64,000 nucleotides of DNA, taken from the NCBI GenBank assembly GCA_020721875.1, contig DYLX01000001.1, positions 194,867-258,866 of the forward strand, read 5' to 3'. A program made the position numbers and the translations under genes. Source of the DNA: Leptospira biflexa (lineage in GTDB: Bacteria > Spirochaetota > Spirochaetia > Treponematales > Rectinemataceae). This document shows, one piece after another, positions 1-10,218 of this stretch. The first letter of the stretch is position 1. Each line of letters opens with the position of its first letter. A model generated the notes under the pieces. That model was not told the origin of the DNA. It saw only the letters and a program-made list of their open reading frames with translations, and did not search any database.

Positions 1-405
1 GTATCTATCGGTGAGCCCGTTGTAGACGGGGACGCCTGAGTATTTTGCGAGAATCTCCACATATTCCTGTTTATAGCCGCGGAATTCGATGGCGCTGAAC
101 ATGCGGCCAAGCACACGCGCGGTGTCTTCAATCGACTCTTTCGCACCAAGCTGAATATCCTGATTCGAAAGGAACACAGGATAACCCCCTTCTTCGCCGA
201 AGGAAGTCTCAAAGGCGCAGCGAGTCCTCGTGGAGCGTTTTTCGAAGAGGAGCGCGAGAGTCTTTCCTCTAAAACGCTGCTTACGGACGCCCTTCTTCGC
301 CTCTTCCTTGACTTTCTTTGAAAGATCTAAAAAATAGCGAATTTCTTCTGGCGTATAATCGATCCAGGTGAGCAGAGATCTGCCTTTCAGCGCGGACGGG
401 TTCAT
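1..405 (-). CDS. argF: Ornithine carbamoyltransferase, C-terminus cut by window edge
   Basis: Own reverse-strand translation: [33 protein letters not shown]...[64 protein letters not shown] carbamoyl-phosphate motif; AGGAGG SD before ATG at 405. Confidence 0.93.
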   Translation of the reverse strand, partial: MNPSALKGRSLLTWIDYTPEEIRYFLDLSKKVKEEAKKGVRKQRFRGKTLALLFEKRSTRTRCAFETSFGEEGGYPVFLSNQDIQLGAKESIEDTARVLGRMFSAIEFRGYKQEYVEILAKYSGVPVYNGLTDRY

Positions 406-421
406 ATATCCTCCTCGAGCC

Positions 422-450
422 ATAGTATAGAGCCCGCGCCTAAAGGTCAA
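422..450 (-). promoter_or_regulatory. Sigma70-type promoter for argF
   Basis: TTGACC (450-445), 17 nt spacer, TACTAT (427-422) on minus strand. Confidence 0.55.
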
Positions 451-546
451 GTTTATAATGCGCTTCCTCTCGCCATAGTAGAGCACATGTGTGTAGGGAT
501 GTAGAATGTACAGACCAACAGGGCGAAATCGATAAGGAGTTCAGCG

Positions 547-1257
547 ATGCTGACAGAGAAATTAGACGCATATCGCGAAGAAACCCGCACACAGAATCTC
601 TTTGAAACCGTGTATGAGCGACTCGCGCTGCGATGGCCTGATGCCCACACGCTCCTCCATTACCAAAACTGTTACCAACTTCTCATCGCGGTGATCCTCA
701 GCGCACAAACCACCGACGAACAGGTAAACATGGTGACGAGAACCCTGTTCGAAAAATATCCCGATGCGGCCTCACTGGGAACAGCATCACTTCATGATAT
801 AGAAAATATCATACATCATGTCGGTTTTTATCATGTAAAAGCGCGGCATATCATCGCAACGGCGAGGATGCTCGCTGAGCACTACGCAGGGACTATTCCC
901 GCTTCCCTTGAGGCGATGCTTGAACTGCCTGGAGTAGGCAGAAAAACCGCTAATCTTGTCGCCTCCGCCTGCCTCGATGTGCCTGGCATCATTGTGGATA
1001 CGCATGTTCTGCGTGTGTTGGTGCGCCTCGGCCTGTGCCCAAAACGCGATGCTACTCTTGCCGAGAAAATTGTCCGAGAAGAGCTCAGTGCGGAAAAGCA
1101 CACGCAGTTTTCCTATAGCGTGAACAGGCATGGTAAATTCACCTGCAGAGCGAGAAACCCCGCCTGTACACAAAAGGGTGATTTTTGCCCGCTCGACGAT
1201 ATTTGCCCAAAGATCGGGGTAACCCCCCGAGATTCGCGAAAATGCATAAAAAATTAA
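547..1257 (+). CDS. nth: Endonuclease III
   Basis: HhH LPGVGRKTANLV, VDTHVLRV catalytic Asp region, C-terminal four-Cys cluster. Confidence 0.93.
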   Translation: MLTEKLDAYREETRTQNLFETVYERLALRWPDAHTLLHYQNCYQLLIAVILSAQTTDEQVNMVTRTLFEKYPDAASLGTASLHDIENIIHHVGFYHVKARHIIATARMLAEHYAGTIPASLEAMLELPGVGRKTANLVASACLDVPGIIVDTHVLRVLVRLGLCPKRDATLAEKIVREELSAEKHTQFSYSVNRHGKFTCRARNPACTQKGDFCPLDDICPKIGVTPRDSRKCIKN

Positions 1258-1295
1258 AGCGCAGTGCCCCTAATTCTCGTCTTCTTAAATAGAAG

Positions 1296-2876
1296 ATGAG
1301 TGAGATCAGCGTAACGGATCCAGACCGCGCGATCGAAGATCCAATCGCAGAAATCGCCCTCGAGCGCTTTCATATTTCCCACCTCACGCCCTTGCAGCGC
1401 TTCGCGATCGCCAACATCCTCGAAGATGCGGATGGTGCAAAAGAAGCGCATGGGACACTGCGCCAGCTCGTGCTGTTCCCCACTGGATTCGGAAAATCGA
1501 TTTGTTTTCAGCTGCCGGCTCTGCTTCTCGATGGACTTACAGTGGTGGTCTATCCACTTCTCGCGTTGATGAATGACCAGAAAAGGAGACTCAACGAAGC
1601 ATCGATTCCCTGCGCGCTTTTCCGAGGCGGACTCTCGGATGCGGAGTGGCAGCGCGAAGAGAAATTGATCGACTCTGGCGGAGCCAGCATCATTATCGCG
1701 AATCCCGAAATCCTCACGACACCAAAACTTACGCGTTTTCTCTCGAAGCACAGAATCATTCACTTTGTGATCGATGAAGCGCACTGCATCGCCGAGTGGG
1801 GAGAGACCTTCAGACCCTCGTATCTCACTCTGGGGGAGATCGCGAAGACGCTCGCCCCCGCGGTACTGAGCGCCTTTACCGCCACCGCGGGGCCCGATAT
1901 TATCGCGTCGATTGAAAAAAAACTCTTTATGGGAGAGGCCTATCGGATGGTGAGCGCGGAGGCCGATCGAACGAATGTACTCTACGGTGCAGTGCATACA
2001 CTCTCGCCGACAAGAACACTCAGGACCCTCGTGCTGTCATGTAGAAAGCCCGCGATTATTTTCGAGCGGTCGCGTCCCGGGGTGAAAATGAAGGCAGAGG
2101 CGCTTCGCAGCTGGGGACATGGCTCGGTGCGCTTCTACCACGCGGGCTTGAGCAGAAAGGAACGGGAGGACATTGAGACCTGGTTCCAGACCGCCGACGA
2201 CGCAGTACTTGTCTCTACAAACGCCTATGGCATGGGCATGGATAAAAAGAACATACGCACCGTGATTCACACATCGCTTCCCAACAGCCCCGAGGCTTAC
2301 ATCCAAGAGGCTGGGCGCGGTGGCCGGGATGGACAGTCCGCGACGGCGATACTCATACACGACCTCGGAAGAGATGCAAGCTTCCGTTCGGGCGGAGAGA
2401 TATCGGAGTATGCGCGGAGCAGAAGTGCGTGCCTCGACCCCTACCCCGCGCTCGCCGGCTGTAGGAGAGAATTTTTACTTGGCGCCCTTGGGGAGAGGGA
2501 GACGCCGGTGTGTGGACGCTGCGACAACTGCATTGAGAGAAGAAAGGATGAAGAGTGGCGGGAGATTTACCCGGGCGTCGACGACCAGATTCTACGCGCG
2601 GAGGGTTTTTTGGAGGCGCTGACAGCGATTGGCACATATCCACGAATGTTCGATGCGGCTGGTCTCGCTGAGGGACTTACGGGGAGAGGTGGACAAGGCC
2701 TAAGTGCGCAAACCCTTCTGCGAGGTTGGAGAGACGAGGAGCTGCGCGAGCTGATCGATGGCCTCGTTTTTATCAATATCGCTGCGAAGGCGAGTCGCGG
2801 CCCTTGGAAGGATCGTTTTTCGCTCACCAAGAAGGGAAGGCTGTACTTCCGCGCCGTTCGAAAATGTGTGCATTGA
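1296..2876 (+). CDS. recQ: RecQ-family ATP-dependent DNA helicase
   Basis: LFPTGFGKSICFQLPALL (motif I), DEAH, STNAYGMGMDKKNIRTVIH, QEAGRGGRDG, zinc-binding Cys. Confidence 0.9.
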   Translation: MSEISVTDPDRAIEDPIAEIALERFHISHLTPLQRFAIANILEDADGAKEAHGTLRQLVLFPTGFGKSICFQLPALLLDGLTVVVYPLLALMNDQKRRLNEASIPCALFRGGLSDAEWQREEKLIDSGGASIIIANPEILTTPKLTRFLSKHRIIHFVIDEAHCIAEWGETFRPSYLTLGEIAKTLAPAVLSAFTATAGPDIIASIEKKLFMGEAYRMVSAEADRTNVLYGAVHTLSPTRTLRTLVLSCRKPAIIFERSRPGVKMKAEALRSWGHGSVRFYHAGLSRKEREDIETWFQTADDAVLVSTNAYGMGMDKKNIRTVIHTSLPNSPEAYIQEAGRGGRDGQSATAILIHDLGRDASFRSGGEISEYARSRSACLDPYPALAGCRREFLLGALGERETPVCGRCDNCIERRKDEEWREIYPGVDDQILRAEGFLEALTAIGTYPRMFDAAGLAEGLTGRGGQGLSAQTLLRGWRDEELRELIDGLVFINIAAKASRGPWKDRFSLTKKGRLYFRAVRKCVH

Positions 2877-2944
2877 ACTTGAAGTGTATCACTTTTCACC
2901 CTATCATGTAGTATAAAGAAACACTGATCCACAGGAGGGGCTCT

Positions 2945-4561
2945 ATGGTGCACTTCAAAGATCTAGATACCTGCGAGGCTTATAAGGCGCTCAAAAAGGG
3001 TGGCACATTCAATCTCAAGGCTTCTCTGAGCCCGGAAAGAGTCTCCGATTCGTGGATCCAACACGCTGCGGGGATGAAATACTGCTATGCCTTCGCGCCG
3101 GTCGACGCTCCGGCGCTTACCAAGCTTCAGGCGCTGGCGGACGAGCAGCAGCTTATCGAGAAGTATCGGATGCTGCTCGATGGAGCGATCATGAACACGG
3201 GCGAAGAGCGAATGGTGCTCCACCACCTCGCACGCGGCCGACTCGGCGCCCCTGTGCTGTGGAATGGGAAGGACATGGAGACCTTCTACCGCGAAGAGAA
3301 ATCTCGATACTATGAGTTCGCGCGGAAAATCCGCGCGGGGAATATACGCGCTTTCGGAGGAAAGCCCTTTGCGAATGTCGTGCAGATAGGCATCGGTGGA
3401 TCGGATCTAGGACCACGTGCGGCCTCTATCGCGCTCTCGCGCTGGGCGGCTTCAAAGTCGCGCGCGGCGCTCAAACCCTGGTTCATCTCCAATGTCGACC
3501 CCGATGACGCCGACTGGGTGCTCTCGCAGCTCGACCTGTCGGAAACACTCTTTGTGCTCGTTTCAAAGAGCGGCACCACGCAGGAGACACTCGCAAACGA
3601 AACCCTTGTGCGTGAGAGGCTTAGGCGTGCGGGAATGAACCCGGATACGCACATGGTGGCGGTAACGAGTAAGTCGAGCCCCCTTGCGGGCAATCCTCAC
3701 TATCTCGACAGTTTCTATATCGATGATTTTATTGGCGGGCGATACTCCACTTCGAGCGCTGTGGGCGGAGTAATTCTCTCGATCGCGTATGGGCCTGAGA
3801 CCTTTGAGGAGTTCCTCCAAGGTGCGCACGAAGCAGACACGCTTGCGCTCGAACCCTCAATCTTCCGCAACCCCGTGCTCATGGACGCGATGATTGGAAT
3901 CTACCAACGCAATGTGTTGGGCTGGCCCTGCACCGCAGTGTTGCCCTACGCCGAGCCTCTCGCACGGTTCCCTGCCCACCTCCAGCAACTTGACATGGAA
4001 TCCAACGGCAAATCCGTCAACCGCGCCGGCTCCCCTCTCTCATACTCCACTGGCCCCGTCGTATTCGGCGAACCCGGCACGAACGGCCAACACTCCTTTT
4101 ATCAGCTTCTACATCAGGGCACAGACCCCGTACCGCTCCAGTTTATCGGCTTTCTCAAGAACCAAATATCGCCCGACATGAGCTCCGAGGGTTCGAACTC
4201 GCGGCAGAAGCTGCTCTCGAACCTTGTCGCGCAGATTGTCGCGTTTTCGCTGGGGAAGAACGACGAAAACCCTAACAAAGCATTCGCCGGCAACCGCCCC
4301 TCGACCCTCATCGTGGGCGAGGAACTCGGCGCCAGGCAACTCGGGGCACTGTTCTCGCACTTCGAGAACAAGGTAATGTTCCAGGGCTTTGCGTGGAATA
4401 TCAATAGCTTCGACCAGGAAGGTGTGCAGCTGGGCAAGGTGCTCGCAAAGCGGGCGCTCGGCGCGATCGCAGAGGGCAAGGATACGGGCGATCCGCGCCT
4501 CAACGCGCTCATTAGCGCAGTTTTGTCCGTAGCACATCAGGGAGACGCCCCTCATGCCTGA
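2945..4561 (+). CDS. pgi: Glucose-6-phosphate isomerase
   Basis: VQIGIGGSDLGPRA, SKSGTTQET, NGKSVNRAG, GEPGTNGQHSFYQLLHQG; AGGAGG SD. Confidence 0.93.
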   Translation: MVHFKDLDTCEAYKALKKGGTFNLKASLSPERVSDSWIQHAAGMKYCYAFAPVDAPALTKLQALADEQQLIEKYRMLLDGAIMNTGEERMVLHHLARGRLGAPVLWNGKDMETFYREEKSRYYEFARKIRAGNIRAFGGKPFANVVQIGIGGSDLGPRAASIALSRWAASKSRAALKPWFISNVDPDDADWVLSQLDLSETLFVLVSKSGTTQETLANETLVRERLRRAGMNPDTHMVAVTSKSSPLAGNPHYLDSFYIDDFIGGRYSTSSAVGGVILSIAYGPETFEEFLQGAHEADTLALEPSIFRNPVLMDAMIGIYQRNVLGWPCTAVLPYAEPLARFPAHLQQLDMESNGKSVNRAGSPLSYSTGPVVFGEPGTNGQHSFYQLLHQGTDPVPLQFIGFLKNQISPDMSSEGSNSRQKLLSNLVAQIVAFSLGKNDENPNKAFAGNRPSTLIVGEELGARQLGALFSHFENKVMFQGFAWNINSFDQEGVQLGKVLAKRALGAIAEGKDTGDPRLNALISAVLSVAHQGDAPHA

Positions 4562-5756
4562 GACGCACGCTTCCTCAGCCTGCATCGCCTTTACGGGGGG
4601 CGGTACCGGCGGCCACATCTATCCTGGACTCGCCGTAATCGAGGCGATGCGGGCCATAGGATTTGCGGGACGTGTCATCTGGATCGGCTCGGAGAAAGAG
4701 TTGGATCGAAAGATTGTCGAAGCGCATGGCGTCGAATATTTCTCAATTCCCTCAGGCAAGTTTCGACGCGAGATTTCCCTAAGAAATGTCACCGACATCT
4801 CGAGGATCATCTCGGGGTATTTTAGGGCGAAGTCTATTCTCAACGATGCGAAACCCTCGCTTCTTTTTTCCAAGGGCGGTTACGTCAGCGTGCCCCCTTG
4901 CCGTGCGGCCGCAAAGCTTGGCATTCCTATCATCACCCATGAGTCAGATGCCTCCCCAGGCCTTGCGACTCGCCTAAACAGTGCCAAGGCCTCAACCATT
5001 CTGACAAGTTGGGAAGAAACCGCAGCATACTTTTCACCACAACTTCGCAACAAGGTGCTGCGTTCGGGAAATCCGGTGAGGCCGAGCCTCTTTGACGGCG
5101 ATAAGGCCCGAGGGCTCGAGCGTCTCGGCTTCGGTGCCGACAAGCCAGTACTCTTCGTGCTCGGAGGCAGCCAGGGGGCCAGAGAGGTGAATGAAATTGT
5201 GCTCGGTGCCCTGCCGCTTCTCGTTCCGCACCTGCAGATTGTCCACCAGACAGGCGCAGCCAATTTCGATGAGATAAGCGCCCGCATACCAAACGACGAG
5301 TTGGTACGAGCATCATACAGACCGCTGCCGTACCTCGGGGCTGAAATTGCAGACATCTACGCGGCCTCCGACATCGTGGCGGGTCGTGCGGGAGCAAGCA
5401 CGCTGTGGGAAGCTGCTTCACTCGGGAAACCCATGGTGCTCATTCCGCTTTCGGGCCCTGGTACGCGCGGCGACCAGGTTGAGAACGCAGCCCTTGCTGC
5501 GAAGGCGGGTGCCGCGGTGGTACTGCAAGGCTCCGATTGTACCCCAGGATCCTTTGCCGGCGCGGTGAAAAATGCACTCTCTCCTCGCAATATAAAGGCG
5601 GCCGAACGAGCCTGTGCTGCCTTGACTAAGATCAGCTCATCGGCACTGCTCGACGCGAACCATGCATGTGCCGAAGATGCTGCCATTCCCTCGGCCGAAT
5701 TCATAGCCCGCCTTGTGCTCAAGCGACTCGAAGTGCGGGCGGAGGAAGCAAGATGA
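4554..5756 (+). CDS. murG: UDP-GlcNAc--MurNAc-pentapeptide-PP-undecaprenol GlcNAc transferase
   Basis: FTGGGTGGHIYPGLAV, FSKGGYVSVPPCRAA, GGSQGAREVN, AGASTLWE; overlaps pgi stop. Confidence 0.95.
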   Translation: MPETHASSACIAFTGGGTGGHIYPGLAVIEAMRAIGFAGRVIWIGSEKELDRKIVEAHGVEYFSIPSGKFRREISLRNVTDISRIISGYFRAKSILNDAKPSLLFSKGGYVSVPPCRAAAKLGIPIITHESDASPGLATRLNSAKASTILTSWEETAAYFSPQLRNKVLRSGNPVRPSLFDGDKARGLERLGFGADKPVLFVLGGSQGAREVNEIVLGALPLLVPHLQIVHQTGAANFDEISARIPNDELVRASYRPLPYLGAEIADIYAASDIVAGRAGASTLWEAASLGKPMVLIPLSGPGTRGDQVENAALAAKAGAAVVLQGSDCTPGSFAGAVKNALSPRNIKAAERACAALTKISSSALLDANHACAEDAAIPSAEFIARLVLKRLEVRAEEAR

Positions 5757-6286
5757 CGACATTGGACTGGATTTTCAGCGCGGTTGTGATTGTACTGGCG
5801 GCCCGCTGCTTTGTGCGAGGCTTTGTCCATGAAGTTCTCTCGGTGGCATCAATCGCTGTGGGTATACTCGCGGGACTTCTCCTCTCGAACACGGTCATCA
5901 CACAGCTTTTCCCCAAGGTCGGAGCAAACACCCTCCCCTACCAAGCCCAGTACATCATTGCCTTTTTACTCTGCTTCATTGTCGGATTTCTCATCATGAA
6001 GATCATCGACCGGATGCTGCGCGAGGGGCTCGAGGCGAGCAGCCTCGATGTATTCGACCGAATTCTTGGACTCGTGCTCGGCGTGGCAGAGGGGTTCATC
6101 ATTGTGGGGCTTTTCATCGTCATTCTCCAGATTCAGCCTGTGTTTGATGTTGCGGCGCTCCTCGCGAACTCACTTTATGTTAAATTGATCGACCCCATCA
6201 TCGGCCCTGCGCTCAACGAATCCATTTCCCCAATGATAAAAGGTGGAACCATTCCGCAAGTGCTTCAAAATTTGAAGGGAAAATAG
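5753..6286 (+). CDS. CvpA family membrane protein
   Basis: MTTLDWIFSAVVIVLAARCFVRGFVHEVLS; start placed at ATGA overlap with murG stop. Confidence 0.8.
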   Translation: MTTLDWIFSAVVIVLAARCFVRGFVHEVLSVASIAVGILAGLLLSNTVITQLFPKVGANTLPYQAQYIIAFLLCFIVGFLIMKIIDRMLREGLEASSLDVFDRILGLVLGVAEGFIIVGLFIVILQIQPVFDVAALLANSLYVKLIDPIIGPALNESISPMIKGGTIPQVLQNLKGK

Positions 6287-6287
6287 C

Positions 6288-7577
6288 ATGTTCGAGAATC
6301 TGCTCTTCCAGGAACGGGCTTTGGAGCAGCTTGTGACCATGATTACCACTCGCGCGATTCCGCCGGCACTGCTCTTCGCGGGGCCGGAGGGTTCGGGGAA
6401 ATTCACCGCCGCCCTCGAATTCGCACGAGTGTGCTCCTGCGAGCGAGACGGACAGTGGAACTGCTCCTGTTCGCAGTGCGTGCGGCACAGAAGCCTCTCT
6501 CACCCCGACCTCCTCATATTCGGGCCGAGGAGTTCGCCACAGGAAATCGCGGTTACTTCCGAATATTTTTCGAGCAGCCCGAGCGTTTCGTCATACTACG
6601 CCTTTGTTCGCGCGGTCCGGAAACTTCTGCGCCGATTCGACACGACGCTCTGGGTGGGTGAAGAATCGAGGCTCTCCAAGGCTGCCTCCTCGATAGAGAC
6701 ACTGGAAGAGATGCTTGAGGAAATCTCGACGCTTATGACGAAGAAAAAGAACGAACCGCTCAAGCTCGTGACCCAGAAGGCAGTCGAGATAAGCGCCAGC
6801 CTTGAGGCAATGGTACCCGATGGAATTCCCGTCTTCATGGTGCGCAACATGGCCGCCTGGGCCTCGCTCGCCCCCGCGGCGGCGCAGAAAACCATCATTA
6901 TTCAGAACGCCGATGCTGCGAACGAGAGCGCGCGGAATGCGATGCTGAAAATTCTCGAAGAGCCCCCCGAAAGGGTACGCTTCGTGCTCACCTCCTCGCG
7001 ACGCGCGGCACTCATTGCCACGATTCTCTCACGCTCGCGCCTCATATCGTTCAACGCAAGAACCGAAGCGCAGTCGCGCGAGATAATTTCGAGACTCTTC
7101 AAAGTGCGCGACGATTCCACGTCGCTGCAGGAATTCTTCCAGAAGAGGAGCGCCTACCCCGTGGAAAAGGCGAGTGCCGATGCTGAACTCTTTTTCGGCG
7201 CGCTGCTTTCCGAAGCTATGGCAGGCGATAGCGCCCTTTCTGGGGACATCGCGGAGGAGCTTGCGCGACGGGTGGCATCCTCCAGAATTTCGGCGACGCG
7301 CGCGCTCAAGACAATCGCCGAGGAAACGGGTTCCTTCGGCACAAAGAACGCGAAATTCGCCGATTCTCTCTATGTGTTCATCCGCGCGTCGACGCGGCTC
7401 CTCGCCTCGGTCGCCCTCGACCCGACTTCAAGCGCTGCGCTCGTCGCCTACATTGACCGCATATCGTCGAAGCTGCGCGAGCTGGGCGTCCAATACAAAG
7501 CTCTGAACCGTTCGCCAGAGCTCCTTCTCGAGGCCTTCGCGAATGTTCTTGGAGTGAACCATGAAAGCAGTCTATGA
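6288..7577 (+). CDS. holB: DNA polymerase III delta'-like clamp-loader subunit
   Basis: LLFAGPEGSGKFTAALEFAR, Cys-rich CSCERDGQWNCSCSQC, NAMLKILEEPPERVRFVLTSS. Confidence 0.8.
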   Translation: MFENLLFQERALEQLVTMITTRAIPPALLFAGPEGSGKFTAALEFARVCSCERDGQWNCSCSQCVRHRSLSHPDLLIFGPRSSPQEIAVTSEYFSSSPSVSSYYAFVRAVRKLLRRFDTTLWVGEESRLSKAASSIETLEEMLEEISTLMTKKKNEPLKLVTQKAVEISASLEAMVPDGIPVFMVRNMAAWASLAPAAAQKTIIIQNADAANESARNAMLKILEEPPERVRFVLTSSRRAALIATILSRSRLISFNARTEAQSREIISRLFKVRDDSTSLQEFFQKRSAYPVEKASADAELFFGALLSEAMAGDSALSGDIAEELARRVASSRISATRALKTIAEETGSFGTKNAKFADSLYVFIRASTRLLASVALDPTSSAALVAYIDRISSKLRELGVQYKALNRSPELLLEAFANVLGVNHESSL

Positions 7578-8754
7578 GAACGCACTCAAGCGGATTGATC
7601 GAATTCCTTCCGACGGTCTAAAGCAGATCATCAGGAATATTTCGGCTGAAAATTCTATTTACGAAGCGGCGCTGAACTCGACACTCGATGGCATCATCGT
7701 GACCGATCTCGAGCACAACCCTCTCCTGATCAACAGATCCGCCGAGAAAATATTGCGATTTGTCTCATGGACGCAAGATCTCACGCTCTGGGAGCAGCTT
7801 AGCGATGAAAACCTTGTGACCTTTTTCAGAAAGTCGCTGACGGCCGAAGAGAATATCTTCAACCGTGAAGTTTCGATCAACCGTCCGAGTGGCACACGTG
7901 TCATCTCCATCAGCATTTCCACCCTCGTCTCCGAGGGGAAAATCGCGGGCAACCTGATTCACATCGAGGATATCACAGAAAAACGCCGACGCGATGCGCA
8001 GCTACGCCGCGCGGAGAGTCTCGCCGCACTCACCACGCTCGCGGCGGGCGTCGCGCACGAGATCAAGAACCCTCTCGCCTCGATACGGATTCAGCTTAGT
8101 ATCATGCGCCGAATCCTCGAAAAACGATATCTAAAGGATATTGAACCGATTTTCCACAACATCTCGCTTGTCGAACAGGAGATCGATCGCCTCAACTCGA
8201 TTGTTGTCGATTTCCTCTTTGCGGTGCGGCCCATGGACATCACACTCATTCGCGACCGTGTCGAAGAGGTGATTCAGGAGGTTGTCGAGCTCATGAACCA
8301 CGAGGCTGAGGAACATCGAATTGCGCTCGTCACGCAATTCGAACCAGCACTCCCCGAGGTGATGATCGACCGCAAGCACCTCAAGCAGGCGCTGCTCAAC
8401 ATCATTAAAAACGCCATCGCCGCGATGCCGGAGGGCGGCACGCTCACCATCTCCCTCTCAACGCAGAATGACGAGCTCTTGATCGCTGTGAAGGACACGG
8501 GAATCGGCATTCCCGAGGAACTCCTCACCAAGATTTTCGAACCCTACTTCACCACCAAAGAGAACGGTACCGGCCTCGGCCTTACGATCACCTTTAAGAT
8601 TATTAAAGAACACAATGGCGAAATCACCGTGGAGTCGGCGCCGTCGAAGGGCTCGACCTTCACCATTCATCTGCCCATTCCACAACCAGAACAGAAATCC
8701 CTTCCAAAGTGGGATGACGGGCTCAAAGTCGAAGCTTCTCACACGGAGGGATAA
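7561..8754 (+). CDS. PAS-domain sensor histidine kinase (NtrB/AtoS-like)
   Basis: GVAHEIKNPLASIRIQ H-box, HATPase NIIKNAIAAMPEGG / DTGIGIPEELLTKIFEPYFTTKENGTGLGL. Confidence 0.9.
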   Translation: MKAVYENALKRIDRIPSDGLKQIIRNISAENSIYEAALNSTLDGIIVTDLEHNPLLINRSAEKILRFVSWTQDLTLWEQLSDENLVTFFRKSLTAEENIFNREVSINRPSGTRVISISISTLVSEGKIAGNLIHIEDITEKRRRDAQLRRAESLAALTTLAAGVAHEIKNPLASIRIQLSIMRRILEKRYLKDIEPIFHNISLVEQEIDRLNSIVVDFLFAVRPMDITLIRDRVEEVIQEVVELMNHEAEEHRIALVTQFEPALPEVMIDRKHLKQALLNIIKNAIAAMPEGGTLTISLSTQNDELLIAVKDTGIGIPEELLTKIFEPYFTTKENGTGLGLTITFKIIKEHNGEITVESAPSKGSTFTIHLPIPQPEQKSLPKWDDGLKVEASHTEG

Positions 8755-10140
8755 ATGCGCGCCACACTACTTGTCGTCGATGACGAAACAAATATCAGGG
8801 ACGGTCTTGCCCAGCTTTTCTCGATCGAAGGCTACGATGTCCGTACTGCAAAGGACGGAGTTGAGGGAAAGACAATTATCGATAGAGATGACATCGATGT
8901 GGTGATTACGGATTACAAGATGGGCAGGATGAGCGGACTCGACCTGCTGCAGTACATCGTGAGCACACACCCCGGAATTCCCGTGATTATCCTCACCGCG
9001 CATGGGAGTGTGGACAAGGCGGTCGAAGCGATGCGCCAGGGAGCCTTCGACTTTATTGCGAAGCCGCCTAACACAGACCACCTTGTCAACCTCGTCAAGC
9101 GCGCACTCGAGACGCGCGAGCTCTATCGCAGCAACCTTGAACTCACCGCCGAAGTCGAGAGCCAGCGCGCACGTAGCTACATCATCGGTCAAGCGCCCGC
9201 GATCAAGCGTAACTTTGACCTCATCCGCAAGGTTGCGCCAACCAAGGCGAGCGTGCTCATTACGGGCGAATCCGGCGTGGGCAAGGAGCTCGTCGCGGAT
9301 GCGATTCATAATCTTTCGCCGCGCAAGGACAAGCCGTTTGTAAAGGTGCACTGCGCCGCGCTAGCAGAGAGTCTCCTCGAGAGTGAACTTTTTGGCCACG
9401 AGAAAGGCTCTTTCACCGGTGCCACCGCGCGCAAGCGTGGACGTTTCGAGATGGCTGACGGCGGTACGCTCTTCCTCGATGAGATCGGGGAGATCAACCA
9501 GAATGTGCAGATAAAGATACTCCGCGTCCTTCAGGAGCGAAAATTCGAGCGCGTGGGCGGCGAGGAGACGATCGAGGTAGATGTGCGCCTCATTACCGCG
9601 ACGAACCGCGACCTCAAGAAGGAGATTGCGGAGGGTCGCTTCCGCGAAGACCTCTACTACCGCCTCAATGTGGTGAACATCCACGTTCCCCCGCTCCGCG
9701 AGCGGCGCGAAGATATTCCCCTCCTCGCAATGGCCTTTCTGAAGGAATTCGCCGAGGAGAACTCGAAGCCGATTGAGGGCTTCGATCCGAAGGCTCGTCA
9801 GGCGCTCTACACTTATGACTGGCCTGGAAATGTGCGCGAGCTCCGCAACTGCGTCGAGAGCGCGGTGGTGATGGCCTCGGGGAAACTTATTACGGTAGAT
9901 GACCTGCCACCAGGTCCGCGCTCGAGCGGAGAGTCCCGCGTGATCAGCATTCCAGCTTTCTCATCGATGGAGGACGCCGAACGGATTCTCATCGCGGAGA
10001 CGCTGGCGCTGGCGGGGGGAAATAAGTCGAGGGCGGCGGAGATTCTCAAGATCGGACGGAAGACACTCTATCAGAAGATTGAGCAGTATGGTATCCGCGC
10101 GGTGCAGGAGACAGGAACGGCGGCAGCGGAAGCGGATTGA
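8755..10140 (+). CDS. Sigma54-dependent response regulator (REC-AAA-Fis, NtrC family)
   Basis: REC VVDDETNIRDGL; GESGVGKELVADAIH; ELFGHEKGSFTGA; GGTLFLDEIGE; Fis-like C-terminus. Confidence 0.92.
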   Translation: MRATLLVVDDETNIRDGLAQLFSIEGYDVRTAKDGVEGKTIIDRDDIDVVITDYKMGRMSGLDLLQYIVSTHPGIPVIILTAHGSVDKAVEAMRQGAFDFIAKPPNTDHLVNLVKRALETRELYRSNLELTAEVESQRARSYIIGQAPAIKRNFDLIRKVAPTKASVLITGESGVGKELVADAIHNLSPRKDKPFVKVHCAALAESLLESELFGHEKGSFTGATARKRGRFEMADGGTLFLDEIGEINQNVQIKILRVLQERKFERVGGEETIEVDVRLITATNRDLKKEIAEGRFREDLYYRLNVVNIHVPPLRERREDIPLLAMAFLKEFAEENSKPIEGFDPKARQALYTYDWPGNVRELRNCVESAVVMASGKLITVDDLPPGPRSSGESRVISIPAFSSMEDAERILIAETLALAGGNKSRAAEILKIGRKTLYQKIEQYGIRAVQETGTAAAEAD

Positions 10141-10218
10141 AGGGCGGCGCGGCTGAGCACATGTCAGATGCCGGAAACCCCACACCCGGAAACTCAACGC
10201 GCGGCGCGGCTGGTCAGA

